Assembly: GCF_000341105.1 (NCBI RefSeq)
Contig: NZ_ANBB01000072.1
Coordinates: forward strand, 1-46,270
Reading direction: 5' to 3'
Length of the DNA stretch: 46,270 nucleotides
DNA from: Nocardiopsis potens DSM 45234
Lineage (GTDB): Bacteria > Actinomycetota > Actinomycetes > Streptosporangiales > Streptosporangiaceae
Under the pieces are notes generated by a model. It searched no databases. It was not told where the DNA came from and saw only the letters and a list, made by a program, of their open reading frames with translations. The first letter of the stretch is position 1; every line of letters starts with the position of its first letter. Positions 8,493 through 16,706 of this stretch are shown here, in pieces. A program made the position numbers and the translations under genes.

Positions 8493-9434
8493 ATGAGAAT
8501 CCGCTTCACACGGGGCGCCGGCACGGCGTCGCTGGCCGCGCTGGCGCTCGCACCGCTGGCGGCCTGCACCGGCGCCGGACTCCCGGACGGCGTCGCCGCC
8601 GAGGTCCCGGCGCACGAGAGCACGGGCGCGGCCGCCGGGAGCGCCCTGCCCGCCGGAGTGGAGCAGGCGTTCGCGGAGCTGGAGGAGGAGCACGACGCCC
8701 GGCTCGGCGTCTACGCCGTGGACACCGGCTCCGAGGAGGAGATCGCCTACCAGGCCGACGAGCGGTTCGCCTACTGCTCCACCTTCAAGGCGATGGCCGT
8801 CGGCGCCCTGCTCCGCGAGCACCCGGAGGAGAAACTGGACGAGGTGGTCGCCTACTCCGAGGAGGACGTGATCGGGTACTCGCCGATCACCGAGAAGCAC
8901 GTCGACACCGGCATGACGCTGCGCGACATCGGCGACGCCGCGATGCGCTACAGCGACAACACCGCGGGCAACCTGCTGTTCGAGCAGTTCGGCGGCCCGA
9001 AGGGGCTCCAGGCCGAACTGCGCGAGATCGGCGACGAGACCACCAGTATGGACCGGTACGAGACCGAGCTGAGCGAGGCCGTCCCGGGCGACGAGCGGGA
9101 CACCAGCACCCCGCGCGCGCTCGCCGCGAACCTGCGCGAGTACGCCCTCGGCGACTCGCTCACCGACGGCGAGCAGGACTACTACACCGACCTGCTGGAG
9201 CGGAACCTCACCGGCGACGCGCTGATCCGGGCCGGCGTCCCGGACGGCTGGAAGGTCGGTGACAAGACCGGCAGCGGCGGCTACGGCACCCGCAACGACA
9301 TCGCCGTGGTGCACCCGCCGGACGGCGACCCGATCGTCATCGCGATCATGACCAGCCGCGACGAGAAGGACGCCGAGCGGCGGGAGGCGCTGGTCGCCGA
9401 CGCCGCCGAGGTGGTCGCCGACACCCTCGGCTGA
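8493..9434 (+). CDS. Class A beta-lactamase, lipoprotein (first copy)
   Basis: The 313-residue precursor has a signal with lipobox LAAC (Cys25), so it is probably anchored on the outer face of the membrane. Active-site motifs are S96-T-F-K99, S154-D-N156 and K258-T-G260. The omega-loop reads YETELSEAVPGDERDTSTP, in which E190 is the deacylating Glu (E166 in standard numbering), but the usual Asn170 is Ser194. The enzyme hydrolyses beta-lactams in the cell envelope. Start ATG 8493 is preceded by a GGGGG stretch. It lies about 165 bp after BlaA box 1, implying inducible expression, and is followed by a hairpin and a closely related second gene. Confidence 0.92.
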   Translation: MRIRFTRGAGTASLAALALAPLAACTGAGLPDGVAAEVPAHESTGAAAGSALPAGVEQAFAELEEEHDARLGVYAVDTGSEEEIAYQADERFAYCSTFKAMAVGALLREHPEEKLDEVVAYSEEDVIGYSPITEKHVDTGMTLRDIGDAAMRYSDNTAGNLLFEQFGGPKGLQAELREIGDETTSMDRYETELSEAVPGDERDTSTPRALAANLREYALGDSLTDGEQDYYTDLLERNLTGDALIRAGVPDGWKVGDKTGSGGYGTRNDIAVVHPPDGDPIVIAIMTSRDEKDAERREALVADAAEVVADTLG

Positions 9435-9443
9435 CCGCCCGGG

Positions 9444-9485
9444 CGGTGCGGCCGCGGGGAACCCGTCCCGCGCCCGGCCGCACCG
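9444..9485 (+). terminator. Hairpin between the tandem lactamase genes
   Basis: CGGTGCGGCCG (9444-9454) pairs perfectly with CGGCCGCACCG (9475-9485), starting ten bases after the stop codon. There is no U-tract, as is common in actinobacterial terminators. It suggests that the two lactamases are separate transcription units. Confidence 0.65.
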
Positions 9486-9507
9486 CGAACGGGGACGACC
9501 GGGCGCC

Positions 9508-9552
9508 ATGCCGGTTCCGCATGGAACGGTCCGCTTCCGTCCCGAACGGCAT
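9508..9552. promoter_or_regulatory. Putative BlaA box 2
   Basis: Identical to box 1 over the 19 bases ATGCCGGTTCCGCATGGAA, with TTCCGTC and ACGGCAT at the same distances. It lies 85 bp upstream of the second lactamase start. The preserved spacing within otherwise diverged sequence argues for a functional site recognised by the same LysR protein. Confidence 0.75.
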
Positions 9553-9637
9553 ACCACCACCGGGCCGGCCGCCGCACCGCCGCGGCGGTCCGTCCCCGGC
9601 CCGGTGGCCCACCCCACGAAGCAGGGAGAAACCGACG

Positions 9638-10558
9638 ATGAAGATCCCGTTCGCACGGCGCCTCGGAGTCGCCTCGCTGGCCGCGCTGGCGCTCGCCCCG
9701 GTCGCGGCCTGCACCGGGGCCGGCGCACCGGAGGGCACCGCCACCGAGGTCTCGGCCCGGCAGGACCTGCAGGCCGCCGCGGAGAAGGAGTTCAAGGAGC
9801 TGGAGAAGGAGTACGACGCCCGGCTCGGCGTCTACGCCGTGGACACCGGCTCCGAGGAGGAGATCGGCTATCGGGCCGACGAGCGGTTCGCGTTCTGCTC
9901 CACCTTCAAGGCGCTGGCGGTCGGCGCGCTGCTGGACCGCTTCCCCGACGAGAAGCTCGACGAGGTGGTCACCTACTCCGAGGAGGACCTGGTCGACCAC
10001 TCGCCGATCACCGAGAAGCACGTCGACACCGGCATGACGCTGCGCGACATCAGCGACGCCGCGATGCGCTACAGCGACAACACCGCCGCCAACCTGCTGT
10101 TCGACCAGTTCGGCGGCCCGAAGGGGCTGGAGGCCCAGCTGGGCGAGATCGGCGACGAGACCACCAGCATGGACCGCTACGAGACCGAGCTGAACTCGGC
10201 GATCCCGGGCGACGAGCGGGACACCAGCACCCCGCGCGCGCTCGCCTCGGACCTGCGCGAGTACGCCCTGGGCGACACGCTCAAGGAGGAGGAGCGCGTC
10301 TTCCTCACCGACCTGCTGAAGGGCAACACCACCGGTGACGCGCTGATCCGGGCCGGCGTCCCGGACGACTGGAAGGTCGGCGACCGGACCGGCGGCGGCG
10401 ACTACGGCACCCGCAACGCCATCGCGGTGCTGTGGCCCTCCGACGGCGCCGACCCGATCGTCGTCTCCATCCTGACCACCCGGGACGACAAGGACGCCGA
10501 GTGGCAGGAGGCGCTGGTCGCCGACGCCGCCGAGGTGGTCGCCGACACCCTCGGCTGA
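9638..10558 (+). CDS. Class A beta-lactamase, lipoprotein (second copy)
   Basis: The 306-residue precursor is closely similar to the preceding gene throughout, including the VAAC lipobox (Cys25). Motifs are S88-T-F-K91, S146-D-N148 and the omega-loop E182-T-E-L-N186 with the standard Asn. The KTG motif is R250-T-G. Arg at this position (Ambler 234) is characteristic of CARB/PSE-type carbenicillinases and occurs in inhibitor-resistant variants of other enzymes. ATG 9638 follows AGGGAG. It probably arose by tandem duplication with its own copy of the BlaA box, and the two enzymes may have diverged in substrate range. Confidence 0.92.
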   Translation: MKIPFARRLGVASLAALALAPVAACTGAGAPEGTATEVSARQDLQAAAEKEFKELEKEYDARLGVYAVDTGSEEEIGYRADERFAFCSTFKALAVGALLDRFPDEKLDEVVTYSEEDLVDHSPITEKHVDTGMTLRDISDAAMRYSDNTAANLLFDQFGGPKGLEAQLGEIGDETTSMDRYETELNSAIPGDERDTSTPRALASDLREYALGDTLKEEERVFLTDLLKGNTTGDALIRAGVPDDWKVGDRTGGGDYGTRNAIAVLWPSDGADPIVVSILTTRDDKDAEWQEALVADAAEVVADTLG

Positions 10559-10584
10559 CCGGGGGCGCCTCCGCGGAACCACCC

Positions 10585-10624
10585 GCGGGAGGGGCGACGG
10601 GCCGGTGCCCGCCGCCCCTCCCGC
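10585..10624 (+). terminator. Terminator hairpin after the second lactamase
   Basis: GCGGGAGGGGCG-A-CGGGC and GCCCG-C-CGCCCCTCCCGC pair over 17 bp with one mismatch around a CGGT loop, 26 bases after the stop. The remaining 120 bp to the lysE-like gene show no further feature. Confidence 0.75.
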
Positions 10625-10747
10625 CTGCGGCCGCACCGCCGAAGCGGAGCCGGACCGATCCCGCCGCCCGCAGAGAGCCGCCCCGGGCGGCGGATGCTCC
10701 CCGCAGGGTCAGTACCTGCGGAACCTCCAGCCCAGCCGGAGCGCCGG

Positions 10748-11431
10748 TCACGCCTCCATCGCCAGCGAGGCCGCGATGGCGAACATGGTGCACGCGATCA
10801 CCAGGTCCAGGACGCGCCAGGCCCGCGGGGAGCGGAACACCGGCCCCAGGTACCGGGCACCGAACCCCAACGCACTGAACCACACCAGGCTGCCCAGCAC
10901 CGCCCCGCCGCCGAACCACCAGCGCTGCTCGCCGTAGCCGTTGCCGACCGACCCGGTGAGCACCATGGTGTCCAGGTAGACGTGCGGGTTCAGCCAGGTC
11001 ATCGCCAGGCAGGCGGCGACCGCCGCGGCCGCCCCCGCCGGGGCGCTCCCCTCCGCCGGGCCCAGCCGGCCCGGGCGGGCCGCCCGGCGCAGCGCGAGCG
11101 CCCCGTAGACCACCAGGAACGCCACGCCGCCCCACCGGACCAGGGTGAGCAGCCAGGGCGCGAGCTCGGCGACCGTGCCGATGCCGGAGATGCCGAGCAT
11201 GATCAGCACCGCGTCGGAGAGGGCGCAGATCGCCACCACCGCCGGGACGTGCTCGCGGCGCAGCCCCTGGCGGAGCACGAAGGCGTTCTGCGCGCCGATG
11301 GCGACGATGAGCGAGAGCCCGAACCCGAGCCCCGCCCCGGCCGCGGCGAGATCGGAGAGCGCCCCGGAGAGGCCGGAGGACCCGGCGGAGGCAGGAGGCG
11401 CGGAAGCGAGAAGAGAAGCGAAGATCGACAC
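10748..11431 (-). CDS. lysE: LysE/ArgO-family amino-acid exporter
   Basis: The 227-residue protein is mostly hydrophobic with about six membrane helices. The signature GFGLSLIVAIGAQNAFVLRQ is near residue 35 and MTWLNPHVYLDTMVL near residue 145, both typical of LysE/ArgO. These carriers export L-lysine and L-arginine at high internal concentration. It is divergent from a LysG/ArgP-type LysR regulator with a 68-bp gap, the classical arrangement of Corynebacterium lysE-lysG. The first ~25 residues are poorly conserved in character, so the start may lie further in. Confidence 0.88.
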   Translation of the reverse strand: MSIFASLLASAPPASAGSSGLSGALSDLAAAGAGLGFGLSLIVAIGAQNAFVLRQGLRREHVPAVVAICALSDAVLIMLGISGIGTVAELAPWLLTLVRWGGVAFLVVYGALALRRAARPGRLGPAEGSAPAGAAAAVAACLAMTWLNPHVYLDTMVLTGSVGNGYGEQRWWFGGGAVLGSLVWFSALGFGARYLGPVFRSPRAWRVLDLVIACTMFAIAASLAMEA

Positions 11432-11467
11432 GCTCCGAAGCTAGGCCCGGTCCCTGCAGCAGTAAAG

Positions 11468-11491
11468 CTAATGTTTCTCGGGCTCCATTAG
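11468..11491. promoter_or_regulatory. Putative LysG/ArgP operator in the lysE-lysG gap
   Basis: CTAATG (11468-11473) and CATTAG (11486-11491) form a perfect 6-bp inverted repeat with a 12-bp spacer, in the most AT-rich part of the 68-bp divergent promoter region. It ends eight bases before the regulator start, so that mRNA may be nearly leaderless. Confidence 0.55.
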
Positions 11492-11499
11492 AATCGCTC

Positions 11500-12396
11500 A
11501 TGATGAACCTGGACTTCGGACAGCTGCGGGCGCTGAGCGCCGCCGTGCGGTGCGGCACCTTCGACGCGGCCGCAGCCGCGCTGCACGTCACCCCTTCCGC
11601 GATCAGCCAGCGGATCAAGGCGCTGGAGACCGAGGTGGGGCGGGTGCTGCTGGTCCGCTCCCGGCCGCTGGCGGTGACCGACGCCGGGGCGTCGGTGCTG
11701 CGCACGGCCCGGCAGATCGAGGCGCTCTCGGCCGACCTCGCCCGCGACCTGAGCGGCGGAGGCGACGGGGACGGCGAGGGCGGCGGGGGCGGCCCGGTGA
11801 CCGTCCCGCTGGCCGTCAACGCCGACTCGCTGTCCACCTGGGCGCTGCCCGCCTTCGCCGGCCTCGCCGGCCACCTCTTCGAGATCCACCGGGAGGACGA
11901 GGAGCACACCGTTTCGCTACTGCGCGACGGAACGGTGATGGCGGCGATCACCGCCGATTCCGCCCCGGTCCAGGGCTGCACCGTGGAGCGCCTGGGCACC
12001 ATGCGCTACCTGGCCGTCGCCGCCCCGGACTTCGCCGAGCACTGGTTCCCGGACGGAGTGACCGCCGACGCACTGGCCGCCGCCCCGCACGTCGACTTCG
12101 ACCACAAGGACGACCTGCAGCGCCGGTACATCCGCTCCCGCACCCGCCGCCGCCTCGCCCCGCCCCGCCACCGGGTTCCCGCCTCGGCCGACTTCGCCGA
12201 GGCGGTGGCCCTCGGCCTCGGCTGGGCGATGGTCCCCAGCATGCAGGTCGAGGCCATGGGCGACCGCCTGGTCCACATCGACCCGGACCACCCGCTGGAC
12301 CGCCCGCTCTACTGGCAGCAATGGCGCCTGCGCAGCCCGGCCCTGGACACCGTCGCCGCAGCGGTCATGGAGGCGGCACGGACGACCCTCCGCTGA
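11500..12396 (+). CDS. lysG: LysR-family regulator, LysG/ArgP type
   Basis: The 298-residue protein has an N-terminal HTH (FGQLRALSAAVRCGTFDAAA ... TPSAISQRIKALE) and an ArgP-like effector domain containing LAVNADSLSTWALPA, a stretch typical of the LysG/ArgP group. It contains an unusual Gly/Asp-rich insert (GGGDGDGEGGGGG) at the domain junction near residue 90. Such regulators activate the exporter gene when lysine or arginine accumulates. Two consecutive ATG codons (11500, 11503) are possible starts. The stop lies only ten bases from the degenerate end repeat of the CRISPR array. Confidence 0.88.
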   Translation: MMNLDFGQLRALSAAVRCGTFDAAAAALHVTPSAISQRIKALETEVGRVLLVRSRPLAVTDAGASVLRTARQIEALSADLARDLSGGGDGDGEGGGGGPVTVPLAVNADSLSTWALPAFAGLAGHLFEIHREDEEHTVSLLRDGTVMAAITADSAPVQGCTVERLGTMRYLAVAAPDFAEHWFPDGVTADALAAAPHVDFDHKDDLQRRYIRSRTRRRLAPPRHRVPASADFAEAVALGLGWAMVPSMQVEAMGDRLVHIDPDHPLDRPLYWQQWRLRSPALDTVAAAVMEAARTTLR

Positions 12397-12405
12397 ACGG
12401 TTCGG

Positions 12406-12617
12406 GACGCTTCCCCGCATGCGCGGGGCTCACCCCAGACCGAGCGCAACAGCCCACCGAGCTTCGGGTCCATCCCCGCGTACGCGGGGCTCACGCCGCG
12501 TGCGAGGTGCAAGAACAGGTCCGCTACGGTCCATCCCCGCGTACGCGGGGCTCACCGCGTCGGCGGTCAGCCAGCCAGCCGCGATGAGCGGTCCATCCCC
12601 GCGTACGCGGGGCTCAC
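12406..12617 (-). CRISPR. Small orphan type I-E-like CRISPR array
   Basis: On the plus strand three identical 28-bp repeats (core CCCCGCGTACGCGGGGCTCAC) start at 12467, 12528 and 12590. A degenerate copy with CCCCGCATGCGCGGGG occupies 12406-12433. Spacers are 32-34 bases depending on repeat boundaries. Read on the minus strand the repeat is GTGAGCCCCGCG...GCGGGGATGGACC(G), aligning with the E. coli I-E repeat including its GGGGATAAACCG 3' handle. The degenerate copy is then at the trailer end and the leader should lie at about 12618-12700, where the sequence is relatively AT-rich. There are no cas genes in the window. Confidence 0.93.
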
Positions 12618-12645
12618 CCTTAATGACCTGCGACTTTGCGGGGCG

Positions 12646-14187
12646 TTATCGATAAGTTATCCGAGTCTCAGACGTCACATCCTCCACCGTAGCCGCCCTC
12701 AAGTAGCGGTCGTAGAGCTCTCGGTACGCCTCGACGTCCGAGCCCGGGTGGACCGGGGGTTCGGCGGTCGGGGGCGGGAGCGTCAGAGGTATACCGGCGG
12801 CGCGGGCCGCCAAGAGTGCGGCGCCGAGGGCCGAGGGGCTGCGGAGGGAGGAGGTCGGGCGCAGTTCGGCGTCGAGGACGTCGGCGAGGAGGCGGCGGAA
12901 GCGGGGGTCCCGGGCCCCGCCGCCGGTGAGGCGGATGGTCGCGGGGACGCCTCCGGGCAGTGCCGAGGCGGCGTGCCGGATCGACATGGCCACGCCCTCG
13001 ACGGCGGCCCGCAGCATCTCCGTCCGCCCTGTTCCCAGGCTCAGCCCGGACAGGCGTCCGGCCGCCCCGCCGTCCCCCGCTCTCCCCGTCCCCGCCGTGC
13101 GCTCGCCGGTCAGGTGCGGGACGAACAGCGCCCCACCCGCGCCGGGGCCGCCGTGCTCCGCGGCGGCGTACAGCTCTTCCCAGTCGGCGCCGAGCAGGCG
13201 GCGCACCCAGTCCAGGGCGATGCCCGCGTTCTGCACCGCCGCCATCCTGTACCACCCGCCCGGTTCCGCGGTGCGGTAGACGTGCCCGCCGGGGAACGGC
13301 CGCGGGTCGCCGGTGGGGGCGACGAGCTGGGCGCCGCTGCCGACGGTGAGCCGCACCTCGCCCGCGCTCCCGCCCGCATCCGCACCCGCGGCCCCGCCCG
13401 AGCCCCCGCCTGCGTCCGCGCCCGCGCCCGCGCCGGAGGCGAGCAGGGCGGCCGGGGTGTCGCCGGCGCCCGCCGCGACCGGGACGCCCGGCGGCAGGCC
13501 CAGTTCGGCGGCGGCCTCTCCGGTGAGCACGCCGGCCGCGGAGCCGGACGGCAGGACCGGCGGGAGCAGCCGCTCCGGCAGGCTGGCCGCCGCGACGGCC
13601 GCCTGCGACCAGGTGTCGGCGGGGACGTCCCAGAGCAGGGTGGCCGAGGCGTCGGAGGGGTCGGTGGCGGCGGCGCCGGTGAGCCGCATCCGGAGCCAGT
13701 CCTTGGGGAGCAGCGCGCTGCGGGCCGCGCGGACCGCGTCCGGTTCGCTGCGGGCCGCCCAGCGCAGCAGCGGCCCGGTCATCCCGGGCACCACCGGGTT
13801 GGCCAGGCGCTCCCGCTCCGCGGCGGGCAGTCCGGTCCACGGCTCCAGGTCGCCGGCGGCGCGCCGGTCGGCCCAGAGCAGTGCCGGGCGGACCGGGGCG
13901 CCGTCGGCGGCGGTGAGGACCAGGCCGTGCATCTGCCCGTCCACTCCGACCCCCGCGATGCGCACCCCGCCCGGCCGCCGCGCCGCCGCGCGGTCCAGCG
14001 CCGCGCGGACCGCCCGGACGGTGGCCGCCCACCATTCCGCTGGGTCGCTCTCCGCCCACCCCGGTCGCGGCGACCGGACCGGGTACCCGGCCTCGGCTTC
14101 ACCCAGCGGCTCCCCGTCCACCCCGATGACCAGCACTTTCACTCCGCTGGTGCCGAGGTCGGCGCCGAGCAGCGCGTCGGTTCCCAC
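12646..14187 (-). CDS. xylB: Xylulokinase-like FGGY carbohydrate kinase
   Basis: A 513-residue FGGY kinase starting at GTG 14187 behind GGGAGGGTCAGGGA. The N-terminal phosphate-binding loop LLGADLGTSGVKVLVIGVDG, the stretch GVGVDGQMHGLVL and AAGAGDTPAAL match xylulokinase, which phosphorylates D-xylulose for the pentose phosphate pathway. A Gly/Ala/Asp-rich insert (about residues 247-272) interrupts the fold just after the GAGDTPAALLASG region. The C-terminus runs to within 29 bp of the CRISPR array, so the last ten codons may lie in leader sequence. No xylose isomerase or transporter gene is adjacent. Confidence 0.85.
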   Translation of the reverse strand: MGTDALLGADLGTSGVKVLVIGVDGEPLGEAEAGYPVRSPRPGWAESDPAEWWAATVRAVRAALDRAAARRPGGVRIAGVGVDGQMHGLVLTAADGAPVRPALLWADRRAAGDLEPWTGLPAAERERLANPVVPGMTGPLLRWAARSEPDAVRAARSALLPKDWLRMRLTGAAATDPSDASATLLWDVPADTWSQAAVAAASLPERLLPPVLPSGSAAGVLTGEAAAELGLPPGVPVAAGAGDTPAALLASGAGAGADAGGGSGGAAGADAGGSAGEVRLTVGSGAQLVAPTGDPRPFPGGHVYRTAEPGGWYRMAAVQNAGIALDWVRRLLGADWEELYAAAEHGGPGAGGALFVPHLTGERTAGTGRAGDGGAAGRLSGLSLGTGRTEMLRAAVEGVAMSIRHAASALPGGVPATIRLTGGGARDPRFRRLLADVLDAELRPTSSLRSPSALGAALLAARAAGIPLTLPPPTAEPPVHPGSDVEAYRELYDRYLRAATVEDVTSETRITYR

Positions 14188-14279
14188 TCCCTGACCCTCC
14201 CGGCGGTCCCGGCCCGACCGCGGCCGGCCGGCCGCGTCGCCGACCTCTCTATCACGCCGCGCCGCCCGGGACGGCACCG

Positions 14280-15233
14280 TCACCCGGGCGCGCCCGCGCC
14301 ACCGGGGAGGGGGCCGCCGGCCTCGGCGGCGATGCGGGGCGCCATGTCCTTGGCGACGGCGACCGCCAGGGCGCGGAAGATCGCGACCTCCGGGTCGGGG
14401 TCGCCGACCCGGTGGGCGAGGTGGCTGCTCTCCCACGGGGCGTCCAGGACCGGGACGAACACCGCGCCGGGCCAGGCGTAGTAGCGGGCGAAGGAGCGCA
14501 GCCCCGAACCGGCCGCCCGGTCCGCGAGGACGCCGGTGAGGACCTCCTGCGGGTTGAGCGCGCAGTGCATGCTGCGGCGCGGGTCCGGGCTGGAGAAGTA
14601 GAGGTAGTCCTGGAAGACGTCGGGGGTGCGCTCCGGGACCCGGAAGATCGGCAGGTCCTCGAGGTCGGCGACGCGCACGCCCTCCTCGCGGGCGTCGGCG
14701 AGCCGGGCGGCCTCCGGGACGACCACGATCCGCTGCTCGGTGACCATCACGTCGCCCTCGATCCGGGGGTCGTCCGGCATCGGGCGGATGAAGGCGAGGT
14801 CGACCCGCTCCTCCACCAGGGCCGAGACGTGCTCGGTGAAGTCGAGGTCGTGCAGCTCCACCCGGGTCTGCGGGCGGGCGCGGCGGTAGGCGTTGATCGC
14901 GGCGGGGGTGATCTCCGCGGAGCCGTGGCCCATGATGCCGATGCGCAGCGGCCGGGAGCCGCCCTCCTGCTCCAGCCGGACCGTCTCGCGCATGTCGTCC
15001 AGGGCGGCGTCCGCGGCCGCCAGCAGGGTGCGGGCGTGTCCGACCAGCCGGGCACCGGCGGGGGTGGGCGCGACGGGGCTGGTCCGGTGCAGCAGCTGCG
15101 CCCCGACCTCGGCCTCCAGGCGACGGATGTGCTGGGTGACCGCGGGCGGGGAGAGGAAGAGCCGCGCCGCCGCCCTGCCGAAGTGCTCCTCCTCGACCAC
15201 GGCCAGGAAGGTGGCGAGCAGGCGGAGGTCCAT
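14280..15233 (-). CDS. LysR-family transcriptional regulator
   Basis: 317 residues from ATG 15233. It has an N-terminal HTH (DLRLLATFLAVVEEEHFGRA ... LSPPAVTQHIRRLEAEVG) and a periplasmic-binding-like effector domain starting PLRIGIMGHGSAEITPAAI. It is divergent from an MFS transporter gene (102-bp gap) and likely controls it, since LysR/MFS exporter pairs are common. The effector is unknown. An upstream extension of the frame has repetitive composition and no start signal. Confidence 0.87.
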   Translation of the reverse strand: MDLRLLATFLAVVEEEHFGRAAARLFLSPPAVTQHIRRLEAEVGAQLLHRTSPVAPTPAGARLVGHARTLLAAADAALDDMRETVRLEQEGGSRPLRIGIMGHGSAEITPAAINAYRRARPQTRVELHDLDFTEHVSALVEERVDLAFIRPMPDDPRIEGDVMVTEQRIVVVPEAARLADAREEGVRVADLEDLPIFRVPERTPDVFQDYLYFSSPDPRRSMHCALNPQEVLTGVLADRAAGSGLRSFARYYAWPGAVFVPVLDAPWESSHLAHRVGDPDPEVAIFRALAVAVAKDMAPRIAAEAGGPLPGGAGAPG

Positions 15234-15335
15234 GCCGTCGACTCTAGACGACCGCGCCCGGCCGCCCCCGGCCGCGTTCACGATCCCTGAAGACGGCTGG
15301 AGACGCAGGTCGGCGGGGCCGTACAACCGGATTCC

Positions 15336-16613
15336 ATGAGCGACATCGAATCGGATACCGCCGTGTGCCGCGCGGAGGCCGCCGCTCCGCCCGTCCCCCG
15401 GCCCCGGTACGGGGTGCGGGCGGCGCTGATGATGACCGCGTCCGGGTGGAGCGCGAACCAGTTCTCCGCTCTGCTGGGCACCTACCGCGCCGCCGCCGGG
15501 CTGTCCGCGTCCGCGGTGACCGCGCTGCTCGCCGTGTACGTGCTCGGCCTGATCCCCGGCCTGCTGTGCGGGGCGCCGCTCGCCGACCGGCTGGGGCGGC
15601 GGCCCGTGGCGCTCGCCGCGCTCGCCGCCAACCTGGCCGCGACCCTGCTGCTGGTGCTCGGCGCGTTCTCCCCGGTGTGGCTCTGGCCCGGGCGGGCGCT
15701 GACCGGCCTGGGCGCGGGCGCGCTGCTGTCGGCCGGGGGCGCCTGGGTCAAGGAGCTCTCTTCGCCGCCGTACGCGCCGGTCGGGGAGCGGGCCCGCGGG
15801 ACGGCGGCGCGGCGCGCCGGGGTGTTCGTCTCGCTGGGCTTCGCGACCGGCGGTCTGGCCGCCTCGCTGATCGCGCAGTGGGCCCCGTACCCGACGGTGT
15901 GGGCGTACCTGCCGCACGTGCTGCTGGCCGCGGCGGCGGGGGCGCTGGCCTGGGGGTGCCCGGAGACCCGTCCGCGGGCGGGCGCGGCGGTGGCGGCCCC
16001 GGCCCGGGCGTCCGGCGGGGCGGCGCCCGGGGCCTCCTCCGCTAGCGCGCCCCGCCGGGGGCCGGGGTTCGGGCGCACGGTCCTCCTGATGGCGCCGTGG
16101 GTGTTCGCCGCCCCCACCATCGGTTTCGCGACGCTGCCGGGTCTGCTGGGCGGTGCGCTGCCGGGCTGGGAGACGGTGTACGCGGGCGTCGCCACCGCCG
16201 TCGTGCCCGGCGCGGGGGTCGCGGTGCAGCCGGTGGCGCGGCGGCTGGCCGCCCGGAGCCTGGCCGGCACCGCGCTGGCGGGGCTCGGCACGGTCGCGGC
16301 GGGTCTGGTGCTGGCGGCGGTGGCGGCCGCGTCCGGGCTGCCCTCGCTCGGCCTCGCGGCGGGGGCGGTGCTCGGGGCGGGGTACGGGCTCACCCTGGCC
16401 TACGGCCTGACCCGGACCGCCGCGCTGGCGTCTCCGCTCCGCCTGGCCCGGCTCACCTCCTACTTCTGGAGCGCCGCCTACCTGGGCATGTTCGCCCCGC
16501 TGCTGCTCACCTGGGCGTCCGCGCTGCTGCCGGTGCCAGTGCTGCTGCTCGCGGCGGCGGGGGCCGCCCTGCTGACCGGCCTGCCGGTGGCCGGGCGGCG
16601 GGCGGGCCGCTGA
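15336..16613 (+). CDS. MFS transporter, probable drug or metabolite exporter
   Basis: A 425-residue protein with about twelve hydrophobic segments. The loop between helices 2 and 3 reads GAPLADRLGRRPVAL, the canonical MFS motif A (GxLaDrxGrkxxl). The low-charge N-terminus and position opposite a LysR regulator favour an efflux role. ATG 15336 has a weak ribosome site, so the transcript could be short-leadered. The substrate is unknown. Confidence 0.85.
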   Translation: MSDIESDTAVCRAEAAAPPVPRPRYGVRAALMMTASGWSANQFSALLGTYRAAAGLSASAVTALLAVYVLGLIPGLLCGAPLADRLGRRPVALAALAANLAATLLLVLGAFSPVWLWPGRALTGLGAGALLSAGGAWVKELSSPPYAPVGERARGTAARRAGVFVSLGFATGGLAASLIAQWAPYPTVWAYLPHVLLAAAAGALAWGCPETRPRAGAAVAAPARASGGAAPGASSASAPRRGPGFGRTVLLMAPWVFAAPTIGFATLPGLLGGALPGWETVYAGVATAVVPGAGVAVQPVARRLAARSLAGTALAGLGTVAAGLVLAAVAAASGLPSLGLAAGAVLGAGYGLTLAYGLTRTAALASPLRLARLTSYFWSAAYLGMFAPLLLTWASALLPVPVLLLAAAGAALLTGLPVAGRRAGR

Positions 16614-16706
16614 GGCCCGCGCGGGTGCGGCGGTCGTGCCTGTCCCCGTCCCTCGCTACCCTCCCAGGGCTCCGCCCCTTTTGTCCCGGTTAGGAAAGCG
16701 ACCGCC

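Noticed and set aside
12309-12655. ORFs on both strands across the CRISPR array reading SPAYAGMDP / SIPAYAGLT-like peptides
   Set aside because: These peptides are translations of the CRISPR repeat itself; they are common false genes.
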